From contig NZ_CP071839.1 of assembly GCF_017526105.1 (NCBI RefSeq), positions 4,890,001 through 4,954,000 of the forward strand: DNA of 64,000 bases, written 5' to 3'. Below the pieces are notes generated by a model. The model did not search any database and had not been told where the DNA came from. It worked only from the letters and a program-made list of their open reading frames with translations. This stretch comes from Streptomyces cyanogenus. GTDB lineage: Bacteria > Actinomycetota > Actinomycetes > Streptomycetales > Streptomycetaceae. The position numbers were made by a program, and so were the translations under genes. Below, piece by piece: positions 42,486 through 52,307 of the stretch. How positions within the stretch are numbered: the stretch's first letter is position 1; the number at the start of each line of letters is the position of its first letter.

Positions 42486-43463
42486 GTGAGCACCGACGAC
42501 CTTCCCCTCGCCTCGACCGGCGGCTGCGGCGACGGCTGCGCCTGCGGCGCCGAGGGTGACGAGGAGTACCTGGAGTGCGGGCTCGACCCCGCGCTCGCCG
42601 AGCTGCTGGCCGCTGCGGGACTCGACCCGGTCGAGGTCGAGGACATCGCCAACGTCGCCATCCAGGAGGACCTGGACGGCGGTGTCGACGTGACCACCGT
42701 GTCGACCATCCCCGAGGACGCGGTGGCCACCGCCGACTTCACCGCGCGCGAGGCGGGCGTCGTGGCCGGCCTCAGGGTCGCCGAGGCCGTGCTCTCCGTG
42801 GTCTGCACGGACGAGTTCGAGGTCGAGCGGCACGTGGAGGACGGCGACCGCATCGAGGCCGGGCAGAAGCTGCTGTCGGTCACCACGCGCACGCGTGACC
42901 TGCTCACCGCCGAGCGCAGCGCGCTGAACATCCTGTGCCGGCTGTCCGGCATCGCGACGGCCACGCGCGCGTGGGCGGACGCGCTGGAGGGCACCAAGGC
43001 CCGCGTCCGGGACACCCGCAAGACCACCCCGGGCCTGCGGTCGCTGGAGAAGTTCGCCGTGCGCTGCGGCGGGGGCGTCAACCACCGCATGTCGCTCTCG
43101 GACGCGGCCCTGGTGAAGGACAACCACGTCGTGGCCGCCGGCGGCGTCGCGCAGGCCTTCAAGGCCGTACGGCAGGCCTTCCCGGAGGTGCCGATCGAGG
43201 TCGAGGTCGACACCCTGCACCAGCTGCGCGAGGTCGTGGACGCGGGCGCCGACCTGATCCTGCTGGACAACTTCACGCCCGGCGAGTGCGAGGAGGCCGT
43301 CGGCATCGTCGGCGGGCGGGCACTGCTGGAGGCCTCCGGGCGGCTGACGCTCGCCAACGCGCGCGCGTACGCGGAGACGGGCGTGGACTTCCTGGCCGTG
43401 GGCGCGCTCACGCACTCCTCGCCGATCCTGGACATCGGCCTGGACCTGCGCGAGGCGGAGTAA
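42486..43463 (+). CDS. nadC: Nicotinate-nucleotide pyrophosphorylase (carboxylating)
   Basis: 325 aa. Converts quinolinate and PRPP to nicotinate mononucleotide. Family marks: NVAIQEDLDGGVDVTT, LLTAERSALNILCRLSGIAT, RDTRKTTPGLRSLEKFAVRCGGGVNHRMSLSDAALVKDNH and EVEVDTLHQLREV. An N-terminal extension of about 25 residues carries CGDGCACG and a further Cys, absent from E. coli NadC. GTG 42486 chosen (GGAG 11 bases before); GTG 42477 is possible. Confidence 0.94.
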   Translation: MSTDDLPLASTGGCGDGCACGAEGDEEYLECGLDPALAELLAAAGLDPVEVEDIANVAIQEDLDGGVDVTTVSTIPEDAVATADFTAREAGVVAGLRVAEAVLSVVCTDEFEVERHVEDGDRIEAGQKLLSVTTRTRDLLTAERSALNILCRLSGIATATRAWADALEGTKARVRDTRKTTPGLRSLEKFAVRCGGGVNHRMSLSDAALVKDNHVVAAGGVAQAFKAVRQAFPEVPIEVEVDTLHQLREVVDAGADLILLDNFTPGECEEAVGIVGGRALLEASGRLTLANARAYAETGVDFLAVGALTHSSPILDIGLDLREAE

Positions 43464-43468
43464 CGGCC

Positions 43469-44266
43469 ATGCTGCTCACGATCGACGTCGGCAACACGCA
43501 CACCGTCCTCGGCCTGTTCGACGGCGAGGACATCGTCGAGCACTGGCGCATCTCCACGGACGCGCGCCGCACGGCGGACGAGCTGGCGGTGCTGCTCCAG
43601 GGCCTGATGGGCATGCACCCGCTGCTCGGCGAGGAACTGGGCGACGGCATCGACGGCATCGCGATCTGCGCGACCGTGCCGTCGGTGCTGCACGAGCTGC
43701 GCGAGGTCACCCGGCGGTACTACGGCGACGTGCCCGCGGTGCTGGTCGAGCCGGGAGTGAAGACCGGCGTGCCGATCCAGTTCGACAACCCCAAGGAGGT
43801 CGGCGCCGACCGCATCATCAACGCGGTCGCGGCGAACGAGCTGTACGGCGGCCCGGCGATCGTCGTGGACTTCGGTACGGCGACCACGTTCGACGCGGTC
43901 TCCGCGCGCGGGGAGTACGTCGGCGGGGTCATCGCCCCCGGCATCGAGATCTCGGTGGAGGCCCTGGGGGTCAAGGCCGCGCAGCTGCGGAAGATCGAGG
44001 TGGCCAGGCCCAGGAACGTGATCGGCAAGAACACCGTCGAGGCCATGCAGTCGGGCATCGTGTACGGGTTCGCCGGACAGGTCGACGGCGTGGTCGGCCG
44101 GATGGCGCGGGAGCTGGCCGACGACCCCGACGACGTCACGGTGATCGCCACGGGCGGGCTCGCGCCGATGGTGCTGGGGGAGTCCTCGGTGATCGACGAG
44201 CACCAGCCGTGGCTGACGCTGATCGGGCTGCGCCTGGTGTACGAGCGGAACGTCTCGCGGCTGTGA
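43469..44266 (+). CDS. coaX: Type III pantothenate kinase
   Basis: 265 aa. ATP-dependent phosphorylation of pantothenate, first step of CoA synthesis; the type III (CoaX) form is not inhibited by CoA. ASKHA fold motifs: LLTIDVGNTHTVLGLFDG, ADELAVLLQGL, GADRIINAVAANELYGGPAIVVDFGTATTFDA and GGVIAPGIEISVEAL. It starts 5 bases after nadC, ending the operon. Confidence 0.95.
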   Translation: MLLTIDVGNTHTVLGLFDGEDIVEHWRISTDARRTADELAVLLQGLMGMHPLLGEELGDGIDGIAICATVPSVLHELREVTRRYYGDVPAVLVEPGVKTGVPIQFDNPKEVGADRIINAVAANELYGGPAIVVDFGTATTFDAVSARGEYVGGVIAPGIEISVEALGVKAAQLRKIEVARPRNVIGKNTVEAMQSGIVYGFAGQVDGVVGRMARELADDPDDVTVIATGGLAPMVLGESSVIDEHQPWLTLIGLRLVYERNVSRL

Positions 44267-44395
44267 GGGACGGCCGGTGCCCGTGCGGGTGCCGGCCCCC
44301 GCCGGTGGCACCGGACGAGGGAAAGCCGGAACGACACGCGGTGAAACAACATCCGCATTCCTCACTTTTGTCCGATTAGTCGGTAGCGTCGCCGC

Positions 44396-45085
44396 ATGCC
44401 CACGCCATACGGATCCCGCGGCGGCATGGCGTTCGGCGTGGAGGAGCTGCGTGTGCTCCGCCGCGCCCTCGCCCTCGCCCTTCACCCCGGCCACGCCTCC
44501 GCCGAGGACGTGCAGGACTGCTTCCGGCTCGCCGAGTCGCTCGACGAGGCGATGTCCGAGGGGGCCAGGCTGCGCGCCTTCCTGGTGGCCGACCTGGACC
44601 GCTACCGGGCCGCCCTGCCGGGCGCCGTCGCCGGCTACACGGCCCTCCTGGAGGAGGCGCTCGGGGCGGGGTACCGGCCGACGCCGGACGATCTCGCCGC
44701 GCTGGGCGCGCTGCGCGGGAACCCCGCGGCGGCGGTGCTGCTGGACCGCTGCCGGGCGCTGGCCGAGCAGGACGTACGGGCGCGGTTCGCGCAGGGCGCC
44801 CGGAAGGTGCCGGCGCCGGCCGTGCCGCCCGCGCGGACGCGCCTGCTGGCCCTTGCGGGCGGCGCCGGGGAGGCCGGGGTGCGCCAGGGCGAGGGAGAGG
44901 CCGAGGAGCCGTCCGAGACCCCGCAGAAGCCCGCGGACAAGCCCCGGCCGAAGCCGGCACCCGGCCCCGCGGAGCGGCCCGCACCGGAGCCCGCGACGCC
45001 GAAGCGGCCCATCCCGACGCCGGGCGAGGTCTTCCCACGCCGCAAGCCGACGCCCCCGGAGGCCCACCAGCTGGCGGCGGGCTAG
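44396..45085 (+). CDS. Hypothetical protein with helical N-terminus and Pro-rich tail
   Basis: 229 aa. Residues 10-135 are helical (VEELRVLRRALALALHP, DVQDCFRLAESLDEAMSEG, PDDLAALGALRGNPAAAVLLDRCRALAEQ); the rest is Pro/Glu/Lys-rich with PETPQKPADKPRPKPAPGPAE-like stretches. Conserved among Streptomyces to judge by composition and start, but not recognised. TAGCGT lies 6 bases before the ATG, so it may be leaderless. A tandem repeat array follows its stop. Confidence 0.7.
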   Translation: MPTPYGSRGGMAFGVEELRVLRRALALALHPGHASAEDVQDCFRLAESLDEAMSEGARLRAFLVADLDRYRAALPGAVAGYTALLEEALGAGYRPTPDDLAALGALRGNPAAAVLLDRCRALAEQDVRARFAQGARKVPAPAVPPARTRLLALAGGAGEAGVRQGEGEAEEPSETPQKPADKPRPKPAPGPAERPAPEPATPKRPIPTPGEVFPRRKPTPPEAHQLAAG

Positions 45086-45576
45086 CCCGCCGCCTCCGAG
45101 GGAGACCCGGTCGGCCGCGGGCCAGCTCGCCGACCTCCGCCTGAGGCTGGCCGCGGGCCAGGTCGCCGACCTCCGCCTGAGGTTGGCCGGTCGGCCGTGG
45201 GCCGGATCGCCGACCTCCGCCTGAGGTTCACCGGTCGACCGCGGGCCGCTTGCCGCCCCCGCCTGAGGTTCACCGGTGACCGCGGGCCGTTCGCCGCCGC
45301 CGCCTGCGGCTCGCCCATCGACCGTGGCCGGCCCGCCGCCCCCGCCTGCCGCTCGCCCATCGACCGTGGCCGGCCCGCCGCCTCCGCCGGAAGCCCCGGG
45401 CCGGTCGCGGGTCGGCTCGTCGGCCTGTCTCCCCGCCCGAGGCGCGCATGCGGCTCCCGTGGGCCGGGTGTGGGTCCCCCGTGGGACTGAATCACCGTCG
45501 GCGGCCTTCGCGACGCGATGGGCGGTTTCGTGCACCCCGGCCCGGTCTGCCGGGGCTCCGTGGCTACTCTGGAGGC
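45086..45576. other. Intergenic region containing a 42-bp tandem repeat
   Basis: 491 bases between the Pro-rich protein gene and the 59-aa membrane protein. The array at 45109-45395 fills most of it; 45396-45576 is unique GC-rich sequence ending in GGAGG just before the small gene. I saw no further gene or hairpin worth naming. Confidence 0.65.
45109..45395. repeat. Degenerate 36-44-bp tandem repeat, about seven units
   Basis: Unit starts are 45109, 45149, 45185, 45229, 45271, 45312 and 45354. The first three share TCGCCGACCTCCGCCTGAGG; later units keep the GACCG(C/T)GG(G)CCG and CCGCC(C/T)CCGCCTG parts. The last two units (45312-45395) differ at only a few bases. Starts 24 bases after a stop codon. 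Confidence 0.8.
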
Positions 45577-45756
45577 ATGGACTACGTCTCCGCGCTCGTG
45601 CCTCCGGTCGTCATGGCCGTGTTCTTCATCGGTGTGGTCAGGGTGATCGTGAAGACCCAGGGCGGGGCCGCCAAGGCCAAGGAGGACGCGGCCGTCGACG
45701 CCGCCCTCGCGCGCGTGGAGGGTGCCCGTAAGTCCTCCGCCGGCAGCGACGCCTGA
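45577..45756 (+). CDS. Small single-pass membrane protein
   Basis: 59 aa: DYVSALVPPVVMAVFFIGVVRVIVK forms one transmembrane helix (about 7-26) followed by a charged helix ending AARVEGARKSSAGSDA-like. GGAGG lies 3 bases before the ATG at 45577. It is small enough to be overlooked but has a good ribosome site, Streptomyces codon use and a hairpin terminator after it. Function unknown. Confidence 0.7.
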   Translation: MDYVSALVPPVVMAVFFIGVVRVIVKTQGGAAKAKEDAAVDAALARVEGARKSSAGSDA

Positions 45757-45807
45757 GCGGGCCGCAGACCTTCGGCACGCCCCGGCCGCCCCGTCGGCCG
45801 TCCCCCG

Positions 45808-45859
45808 CGTACGACTCCCGGAGCCTCCGCGCTTTGCGAGTCGTACGTCCTTTTTGTTC
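45808..45859 (+). terminator. Hairpin plus T-rich tract after the small membrane protein
   Basis: CGTACGACTC (45808-45817) pairs with GAGTCGTACG (45838-45847), with a CGGAG/CTCCG substem inside, and is followed by TCCTTTTTGTTCGCTTTT, unusual for this GC-rich genome. This is the most classical Rho-independent terminator in the window. Confidence 0.7.
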
Positions 45860-45924
45860 GCTTTTGTAGTCCTAACGCACGTCCGGCACGCCATGACCGG
45901 GATCTCCTACTACTGTTCTGAGGT

Positions 45925-46383
45925 GTGCCTCGCCCATTGGGAGAACTCGAAGACGCGGTCATGACGCGGGTGTGGAAGTGGAACCGCCCGGTGACCGTTC
46001 GAGAAGTCCTGGAAGACCTGCAGCAGGAACGCTCCATCGCGTACACCACCGTGATGACGGTTTTGGACAATCTCCATCAGAAGGGCTGGGTCCGCCGTGA
46101 GGCGGAAGGCCGGGCCTATCGATATGAGGCCGTGTCGACCCGCGCCGCGTACGCCGCCGCCCTGATGAACGACGCCTGGTCGCAGAGCGACAACCCCGCC
46201 GCCGCTCTCGTCGCCTTCTTCGGCATGATGAGCGAGGAACAGCGCCAGGCCCTCAGGGACGCCGTACGCATCGTCCAGGGCCCGGAAGAAACCCGGGAAG
46301 CCCCCGAAGCCCGCCGGCAGGAAGCGCCCGAAGCCCGTCAAGAGGAGAACCCCGGCGCGGCAGAGGACACGGCCGGGCGATAG
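45925..46383 (+). CDS. BlaI/MecI/CopY-family transcriptional regulator
   Basis: 152 aa. BlaI-type winged HTH (1-80: LGELEDAVMTRVWKWNRPVTVREVLEDLQQERSIAYTTVMTVLDNLHQKGW) and a dimerisation region, followed by an unusual Glu/Ala/Pro-rich tail (120-152). The GTG at 45925 is 8 bases after the -10-like TACTGT, suggesting a leaderless transcript. No BlaR1 peptidase gene is adjacent, so the signal is unclear. It lies 9 bases before the GNAT gene, probably co-transcribed. Confidence 0.85.
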   Translation: MPRPLGELEDAVMTRVWKWNRPVTVREVLEDLQQERSIAYTTVMTVLDNLHQKGWVRREAEGRAYRYEAVSTRAAYAAALMNDAWSQSDNPAAALVAFFGMMSEEQRQALRDAVRIVQGPEETREAPEARRQEAPEARQEENPGAAEDTAGR

Positions 46384-46392
46384 CGTCCGCTC

Positions 46393-46926
46393 ATGTCAGC
46401 AGAGCGTCCCGAAGTCTCCGCAAAAGCCATCACCGTCCGGCGGGCCCGGACCAGCGATGTCCCGGCCGTGCGCCGCCTCCTCGACGCCTACGTCCGCGAC
46501 CGCATCCTGCTCGACAAAGCCACGGTCACCCTTTACGAGGACATCCAGGAGTTCTGGGTCGCGGAACGCGACGACAACGCCGAGGTGGTCGGCTGCGGTG
46601 CGCTGCACGTCATGTGGGAGGACCTGGCGGAAGTCCGCACTCTGGCGGTGAAGCCCGGCCTCAAGGGCGCCGGCGTCGGCCATCAGTTGCTGGAGAAGTT
46701 GCTCCAGACCGCACGCTGGCTCGGCGTTCGGCGCGTTTTCTGCCTGACCTTCGAAGTGGACTTCTTCGGGAAGCACGGCTTCGTGGAGATCGGCGAGACG
46801 CCGGTCGACACCGATGTGTACGCGGAGCTGTTGCGTTCCTATGACGAGGGCGTCGCCGAGTTCCTGGGTCTCGAACGAGTGAAGCCGAACACCTTGGGCA
46901 ACAGCCGGATGCTTCTGCATCTGTGA
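46393..46926 (+). CDS. Short-form amino-acid N-acetyltransferase (GNAT, ArgA-like)
   Basis: 177 aa. A single GNAT domain: ITVRRARTSDVPAVRRLLDAY, AEVRTLAVKPGLKGAGVGHQLLEKLL (acetyl-CoA loop Gly-x-Gly-x-Gly-like) and FCLTFEVDFFGKHGFVEIGET. Actinobacterial short N-acetylglutamate synthases have this form, feeding the arginine pathway, but other acyl acceptors are possible. The C-terminus ends in NSRMLLHL. Follows the BlaI-type regulator by 9 bases. Confidence 0.8.
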   Translation: MSAERPEVSAKAITVRRARTSDVPAVRRLLDAYVRDRILLDKATVTLYEDIQEFWVAERDDNAEVVGCGALHVMWEDLAEVRTLAVKPGLKGAGVGHQLLEKLLQTARWLGVRRVFCLTFEVDFFGKHGFVEIGETPVDTDVYAELLRSYDEGVAEFLGLERVKPNTLGNSRMLLHL

Positions 46927-47041
46927 TCCTCATTGCCCCGGTGCCCTATGTCCGAAACGCGCATGTTTCCGGGCGCGGGTCGTCCGCTGGGTCACTCCCG
47001 AGGGTTTGTGTTTTTCCGGCAAAAGCGGTTTGCTTTCCGAC

Positions 47042-47063
47042 GTACTGCAGTACTGCATATAAC
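47042..47063 (+). promoter_or_regulatory. Overlapping palindromes and -10 in the lsr2 upstream region
   Basis: GTACTGCAGTAC (47042-47053) and TGCAGTACTGCA (47046-47057) are both perfect 12-bp palindromes overlapping by 8 bases. TATAAC (47058-47063) directly follows as a plausible -10, about 68 bases before the lsr2 GTG. A regulator bound here would block the -10. Confidence 0.5.
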
Positions 47064-47130
47064 AGGGACGGCGAAACGGCGGACGCCGCACACCCCCTGG
47101 TCCTCAACGTTATCGATGAAAGGAAAAGCG

Positions 47131-47468
47131 GTGGCACAGAAGGTTCAGGTCCTTCTTGTCGACGACCTCGACGGCGGCGAGGCGGACGAGACCGTGACGT
47201 TCGCGCTGGACGGCGCAAGACGTACGAGATCGATCTCACGACTGCCAATGCGGACAAGCTGCGCAGCCTTCTTGATCCCTATGTGAAGGGCGGGCGTCGT
47301 ACCGGTGGCCGCTCCTCCGGTGGGCGTGGAAAGGCACGTGCCGCTTCGGGCGGCAGCCAGGACACCGCGGCGATCCGCGCCTGGGCCAAGGAGAACGGTT
47401 ACGAGGTCAACGACCGCGGCCGGGTTCCCGCGTCCATCCGTGAGGCCTACGAGAAGGCCAACGGCTGA
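47131..47468 (+). pseudogene. lsr2: lsr2 nucleoid-associated protein gene with an internal frameshift
   Basis: Codons from GTG 47131 (AAAGGA before it) give AQKVQVLLVDDLDGGEADETVTFALDG, the Lsr2 N-terminal oligomerisation domain. The remainder, KTYEIDLTTANADKLRSLLDPYVKG with the Arg-Gly linker and the DNA-binding AIRAWAKENGYEVNDRGRVPASI, is in another frame from 47217. Removing two bases (GC, 47215-47216) restores a 111-aa protein, the normal length. As written, translation stops after 51 residues. Lsr2 coats AT-rich DNA and silences antibiotic clusters. A sequencing error is possible; the rest is well conserved. Confidence 0.88.
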
Positions 47469-48157
47469 TCCCGCCGGTCGGCGGAATGCCAGGCGCACGC
47501 GCGCCGCAGCCGGACCCGGTGACAGTGTGCTGCCACCGTGTCCACCAGTCGTACGAGATCGGGGGCGCTCCCCTCGCGTCCCACGGGGGATACGGCCGGC
47601 ACGGCCGGCATGGCCGGCAGCGAGGCCTCGACCTCGCGTCCGGGCTCAGGGGGCCGCAGCCACACGGCGGCCCCCTGCGCGAAGTCACGCGACCGTGAGC
47701 CGGGCCCTGTGGATCGCGGCCTCCCAGGTCGCGAGTCAGGCCCACCGGGCCGTAAGGCGGCGGTCCCGGCGGGCGGACGTGGTGCTTCCAGGGTGTCGCC
47801 CGTGCCGAGGACCCGCAGGTCCAGGCGCACGGCGGCCCACTCCAGCCAGTCCAGCAGCCCGGGCAGCTCCTCGGCGCCGCCCGCGGCCACCAGCAGCTCC
47901 ATCCGGTCGCCCCGCAGGGCCACCGGGGAGCCCGGCGCGAGATGCCGGAGCGCCTGCGCGCCCGCCTCGGCCGGCACGTCCAGCACGTCGAACAGCACCC
48001 CCGTGAGCAGCCGCAACGGCCGTCCGGGCACTGTCGGCCACCCCAGATCGTTCTCGTACCAGTGCCGGGCCCGGGCGTCCGGGTCTTCGGAGGAGACACC
48101 GGCGATCGGTACGCCCGGGTCGAGAGGCCGGCGAGGAAGGGGGACCGTGGAAGTCAT
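47447..48157 (-). CDS. Conserved hypothetical protein convergent with lsr2
   Basis: 236 aa, function not recognised. The segment ARHWYENDLGWPTVPGRPLRLLTGVLFDVLDVPAEAG (about 33-70) resembles openings of actinobacterial bifunctional primase/polymerase-like proteins, but no catalytic motif follows. Pro/Arg-rich middle (about 125-165). ATG 48157. Its 3' end overlaps lsr2 by 22 bases tail-to-tail. The pairing next to lsr2 recurs in Streptomyces from memory. Confidence 0.7.
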   Translation of the reverse strand: MTSTVPLPRRPLDPGVPIAGVSSEDPDARARHWYENDLGWPTVPGRPLRLLTGVLFDVLDVPAEAGAQALRHLAPGSPVALRGDRMELLVAAGGAEELPGLLDWLEWAAVRLDLRVLGTGDTLEAPRPPAGTAALRPGGPDSRPGRPRSTGPGSRSRDFAQGAAVWLRPPEPGREVEASLPAMPAVPAVSPVGREGSAPDLVRLVDTVAAHCHRVRLRRACAWHSADRRDQPLAFS

Positions 48158-48604
48158 GGGGACCGAGCCAACCATGCCAAGTGAAACGGCGAACCCCCCT
48201 TCGGGTTACGCTGGGTGTCCCGTCCGCTGCGCAGAGTGCCGGAAGACGGGGCGCGTGGGGGTCCGGGCAGGCGCAAGGTTGTTCGCCCATAGCGGAGGGA
48301 ACCGGTGCGCGCCGCATGGAGTGTCAGTCCCTGCGGGTAAGACATGCCTAGTGGGAGGGGGCGACACGCAGGACAGGCCGTCTCACGTTCGCCAACGGCG
48401 TACTGGCGACTGGGGTAACTGCCTGGCCTGCGGGAACATCGTCTCGCACCATCGGGTTGGAGCAGATGTCGGCGCACACGGTCAGGAGGCCATCGACGGT
48501 GTCGGCAGTTGGAATGAGCGGTCCCCGCTTGCGGGACTAAGCTGCGGAAGGACAGGGAGGGGAAGTTCCCCCCACTGCCTGACCGCTCTGAGGAGCGATT
48601 AACG
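48158..48604. other. 447-bp leader region of clpC
   Basis: Divergent region between the hypothetical gene and clpC. It holds a ClgR-like box (48387-48403) and, near the left end, a small AACCC/GGGTT inverted repeat (about 48194-48214) followed by TACGCT. No open frame looks coding. The 200-base distance from the ClgR box to the ATG implies a long 5' UTR. Confidence 0.5.
48387..48403 (+). promoter_or_regulatory. ClgR-type operator upstream of clpC
   Basis: GTTCGCCAACGGCGTAC matches the CGC-Y-N-A-N-R-GCG core recognised by the ClgR activator of clp genes in actinobacteria, plus conserved T before and TAC after. It lies 201 bases before the clpC ATG. ClgR is known to induce clpP and clpC in Streptomyces and Corynebacterium. 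Confidence 0.6.
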
Positions 48605-51130
<2,526 letters not shown>

Positions 51131-51154
51131 GCCTCCTGCGGAGCGGCCGAGCAC

Positions 51155-51186
51155 AAGGGGCCGGTGCCTTCGGGCACCGGCCCCTT
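51155..51186 (+). terminator. clpC terminator, 14-bp stem with UUCG loop
   Basis: AAGGGGCCGGTGCC (51155-51168), TTCG loop (51169-51172), then the exact complement (51173-51186). Starts 25 bases after the clpC stop. The UUCG tetraloop makes it very stable. Confidence 0.85.
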
Positions 51187-51245
51187 CGGCGTTCCCGGCG
51201 CGGGTCCGTGCCGAGCCCGCGGCCCGTGCCGAGTCTGCGTCCGTG

Positions 51246-51851
51246 TTACGACAACTGTCCGTCGTAGTCGGGCAGTTTGAAGGTCTTCTCGGCGTGCCCG
51301 CCGGACAGGTCGGTGGCACTGTTGCCGATGTTGGCGATGATCGTGTAGCCGTCGTTCTCGATGTCGACGCGCTGGGCGGTCTTGTAGGCGGCGACGTCCT
51401 TGAAGAGGTCGAACAGGCCGCGGACGTAGAGGCCGGAGACGTCGTAGCCGTCGTGTTCGAGGTTGTACTCGGTGGGCCAGTACAGGACGCCGGGGCGGGC
51501 CGTGACGAAGAACAGGGAGACGCCGTGCTGCTGGGCGTACCGGGCGACGTCCAGGACCGGCCTGTTGGCCGGCTGGGGGTAGCTGAAGCCGAAGTCGGTC
51601 TCCAGCGTGGTGTTGTCGATGTCGAGGACGATCGCCTGCTTCTCGCCGGGCCGGGCGGCGGCGATGCGGTCCTTCAGGTACGGAAGCGCCTGGTCCATGA
51701 CGGTCTGGCAGTCCTTCTGCCAGGTGGCGTAGTCGACCTTCGCGGAGGCGGTGCTCGTGGTCGCCGCCTCGGCCGGGGCGGCCGTCGCGGCCAGGGCGGC
51801 CACGGAGACGGCGGTCACGGAGATGCGGCGCGCCCAGGGGCGTCTGGTCAT
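51246..51851 (-). CDS. Secreted HAD acid phosphatase (class B-like)
   Basis: 201 aa. Signal peptide: MTRRPWARRISVTAVSVAAL with cleavage near AEAA/TTS (about 30). HAD motif 1 is VLDIDNTTLETD with Asp77 and Asp79; the late GDNGIDFSG-like region is IANIGNSATDLSGG. Extracellular phosphate-monoester hydrolysis is inferred. Lies alone, divergent from the M23 peptidase; no PHO-box-like direct repeat is visible upstream. Confidence 0.87.
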   Translation of the reverse strand: MTRRPWARRISVTAVSVAALAATAAPAEAATTSTASAKVDYATWQKDCQTVMDQALPYLKDRIAAARPGEKQAIVLDIDNTTLETDFGFSYPQPANRPVLDVARYAQQHGVSLFFVTARPGVLYWPTEYNLEHDGYDVSGLYVRGLFDLFKDVAAYKTAQRVDIENDGYTIIANIGNSATDLSGGHAEKTFKLPDYDGQLS

Positions 51852-52307
51852 CGGTGGGGGGTCCTCTCGCGTCTTCGAATGTCAGGGGTATGATCTGAGG
51901 CGAGGATGGCGCGAGGGGAACCGTAGGGTTACTGGAGGGTAGGCGCCTAGAGGTCTGCGTCACATTTCCGTGATCGTCGGTTTGGAATGCCGGTGATAAG
52001 GGGCACATGCGAAATGTCCGGTACTAGCCGGGTTAGTGGGATCTAGTATCCCGGCAAATCGGGACAGAAACGGACTTTCACCCTGGAATCCCGCACGGGA
52101 GATTCCCGTCGTCACGGGCTTGTCGGCCGGAAGGGCGGGCTGTCAAGAAAGTGGCTGGATTCGCGGTCGTCTACTAGCTGCTGCCGTAGATGCACCGTTT
52201 TGGGATGGATGGCGTGGTCGGTTACCAAGGGATGGCCGCTTGGCCGGACGTCCCCCGGACGTCTGTGCGCCGGGTGGCCGATCTGTTCCCGAGCCCACGA
52301 GGTCCCG
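51852..52307. other. 456-bp divergent region upstream of secreted phosphatase and M23 peptidase
   Basis: It contains four CTAG tetramers, which are rare in this genome, a GGAATC/GATTCC imperfect hairpin near 52085-52106, and the hairpin GACGTCC/GGACGTC (52247-52263) 45 bases before the M23 start. No c-di-AMP (ydaO) riboswitch core could be recognised. The long region may hold an uncharacterised leader RNA. Confidence 0.4.

Noticed and set aside
40625..45535. A 1636-codon minus-strand open frame opposite panC-nadB-nadC-coaX
   Set aside because: The plus-strand genes are well-known enzymes with full motifs. The antisense frame has no domains.
45082..45894. A minus-strand open frame over the 42-bp repeats reading Arg/Pro/Gly-rich repeats
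   Set aside because: It depends on the tandem repeat and crosses the well-supported 59-aa membrane protein gene on the plus strand.
46923..47468. A single 181-codon frame covering the C-terminal half of lsr2
   Set aside because: Its first 98 codons have no similarity to Lsr2 and it starts within the upstream gene's stop. The frameshift explanation fits better.
51852..52000. PHO box upstream of the acid phosphatase
   Set aside because: No GTTCACC-type direct repeats are seen on the minus strand.
51852..52307. Possible ydaO (c-di-AMP) riboswitch before the M23 peptidase
   Set aside because: I could not find the characteristic GGGTGAATC/AACCC core elements. Kept only as an unexplained leader.
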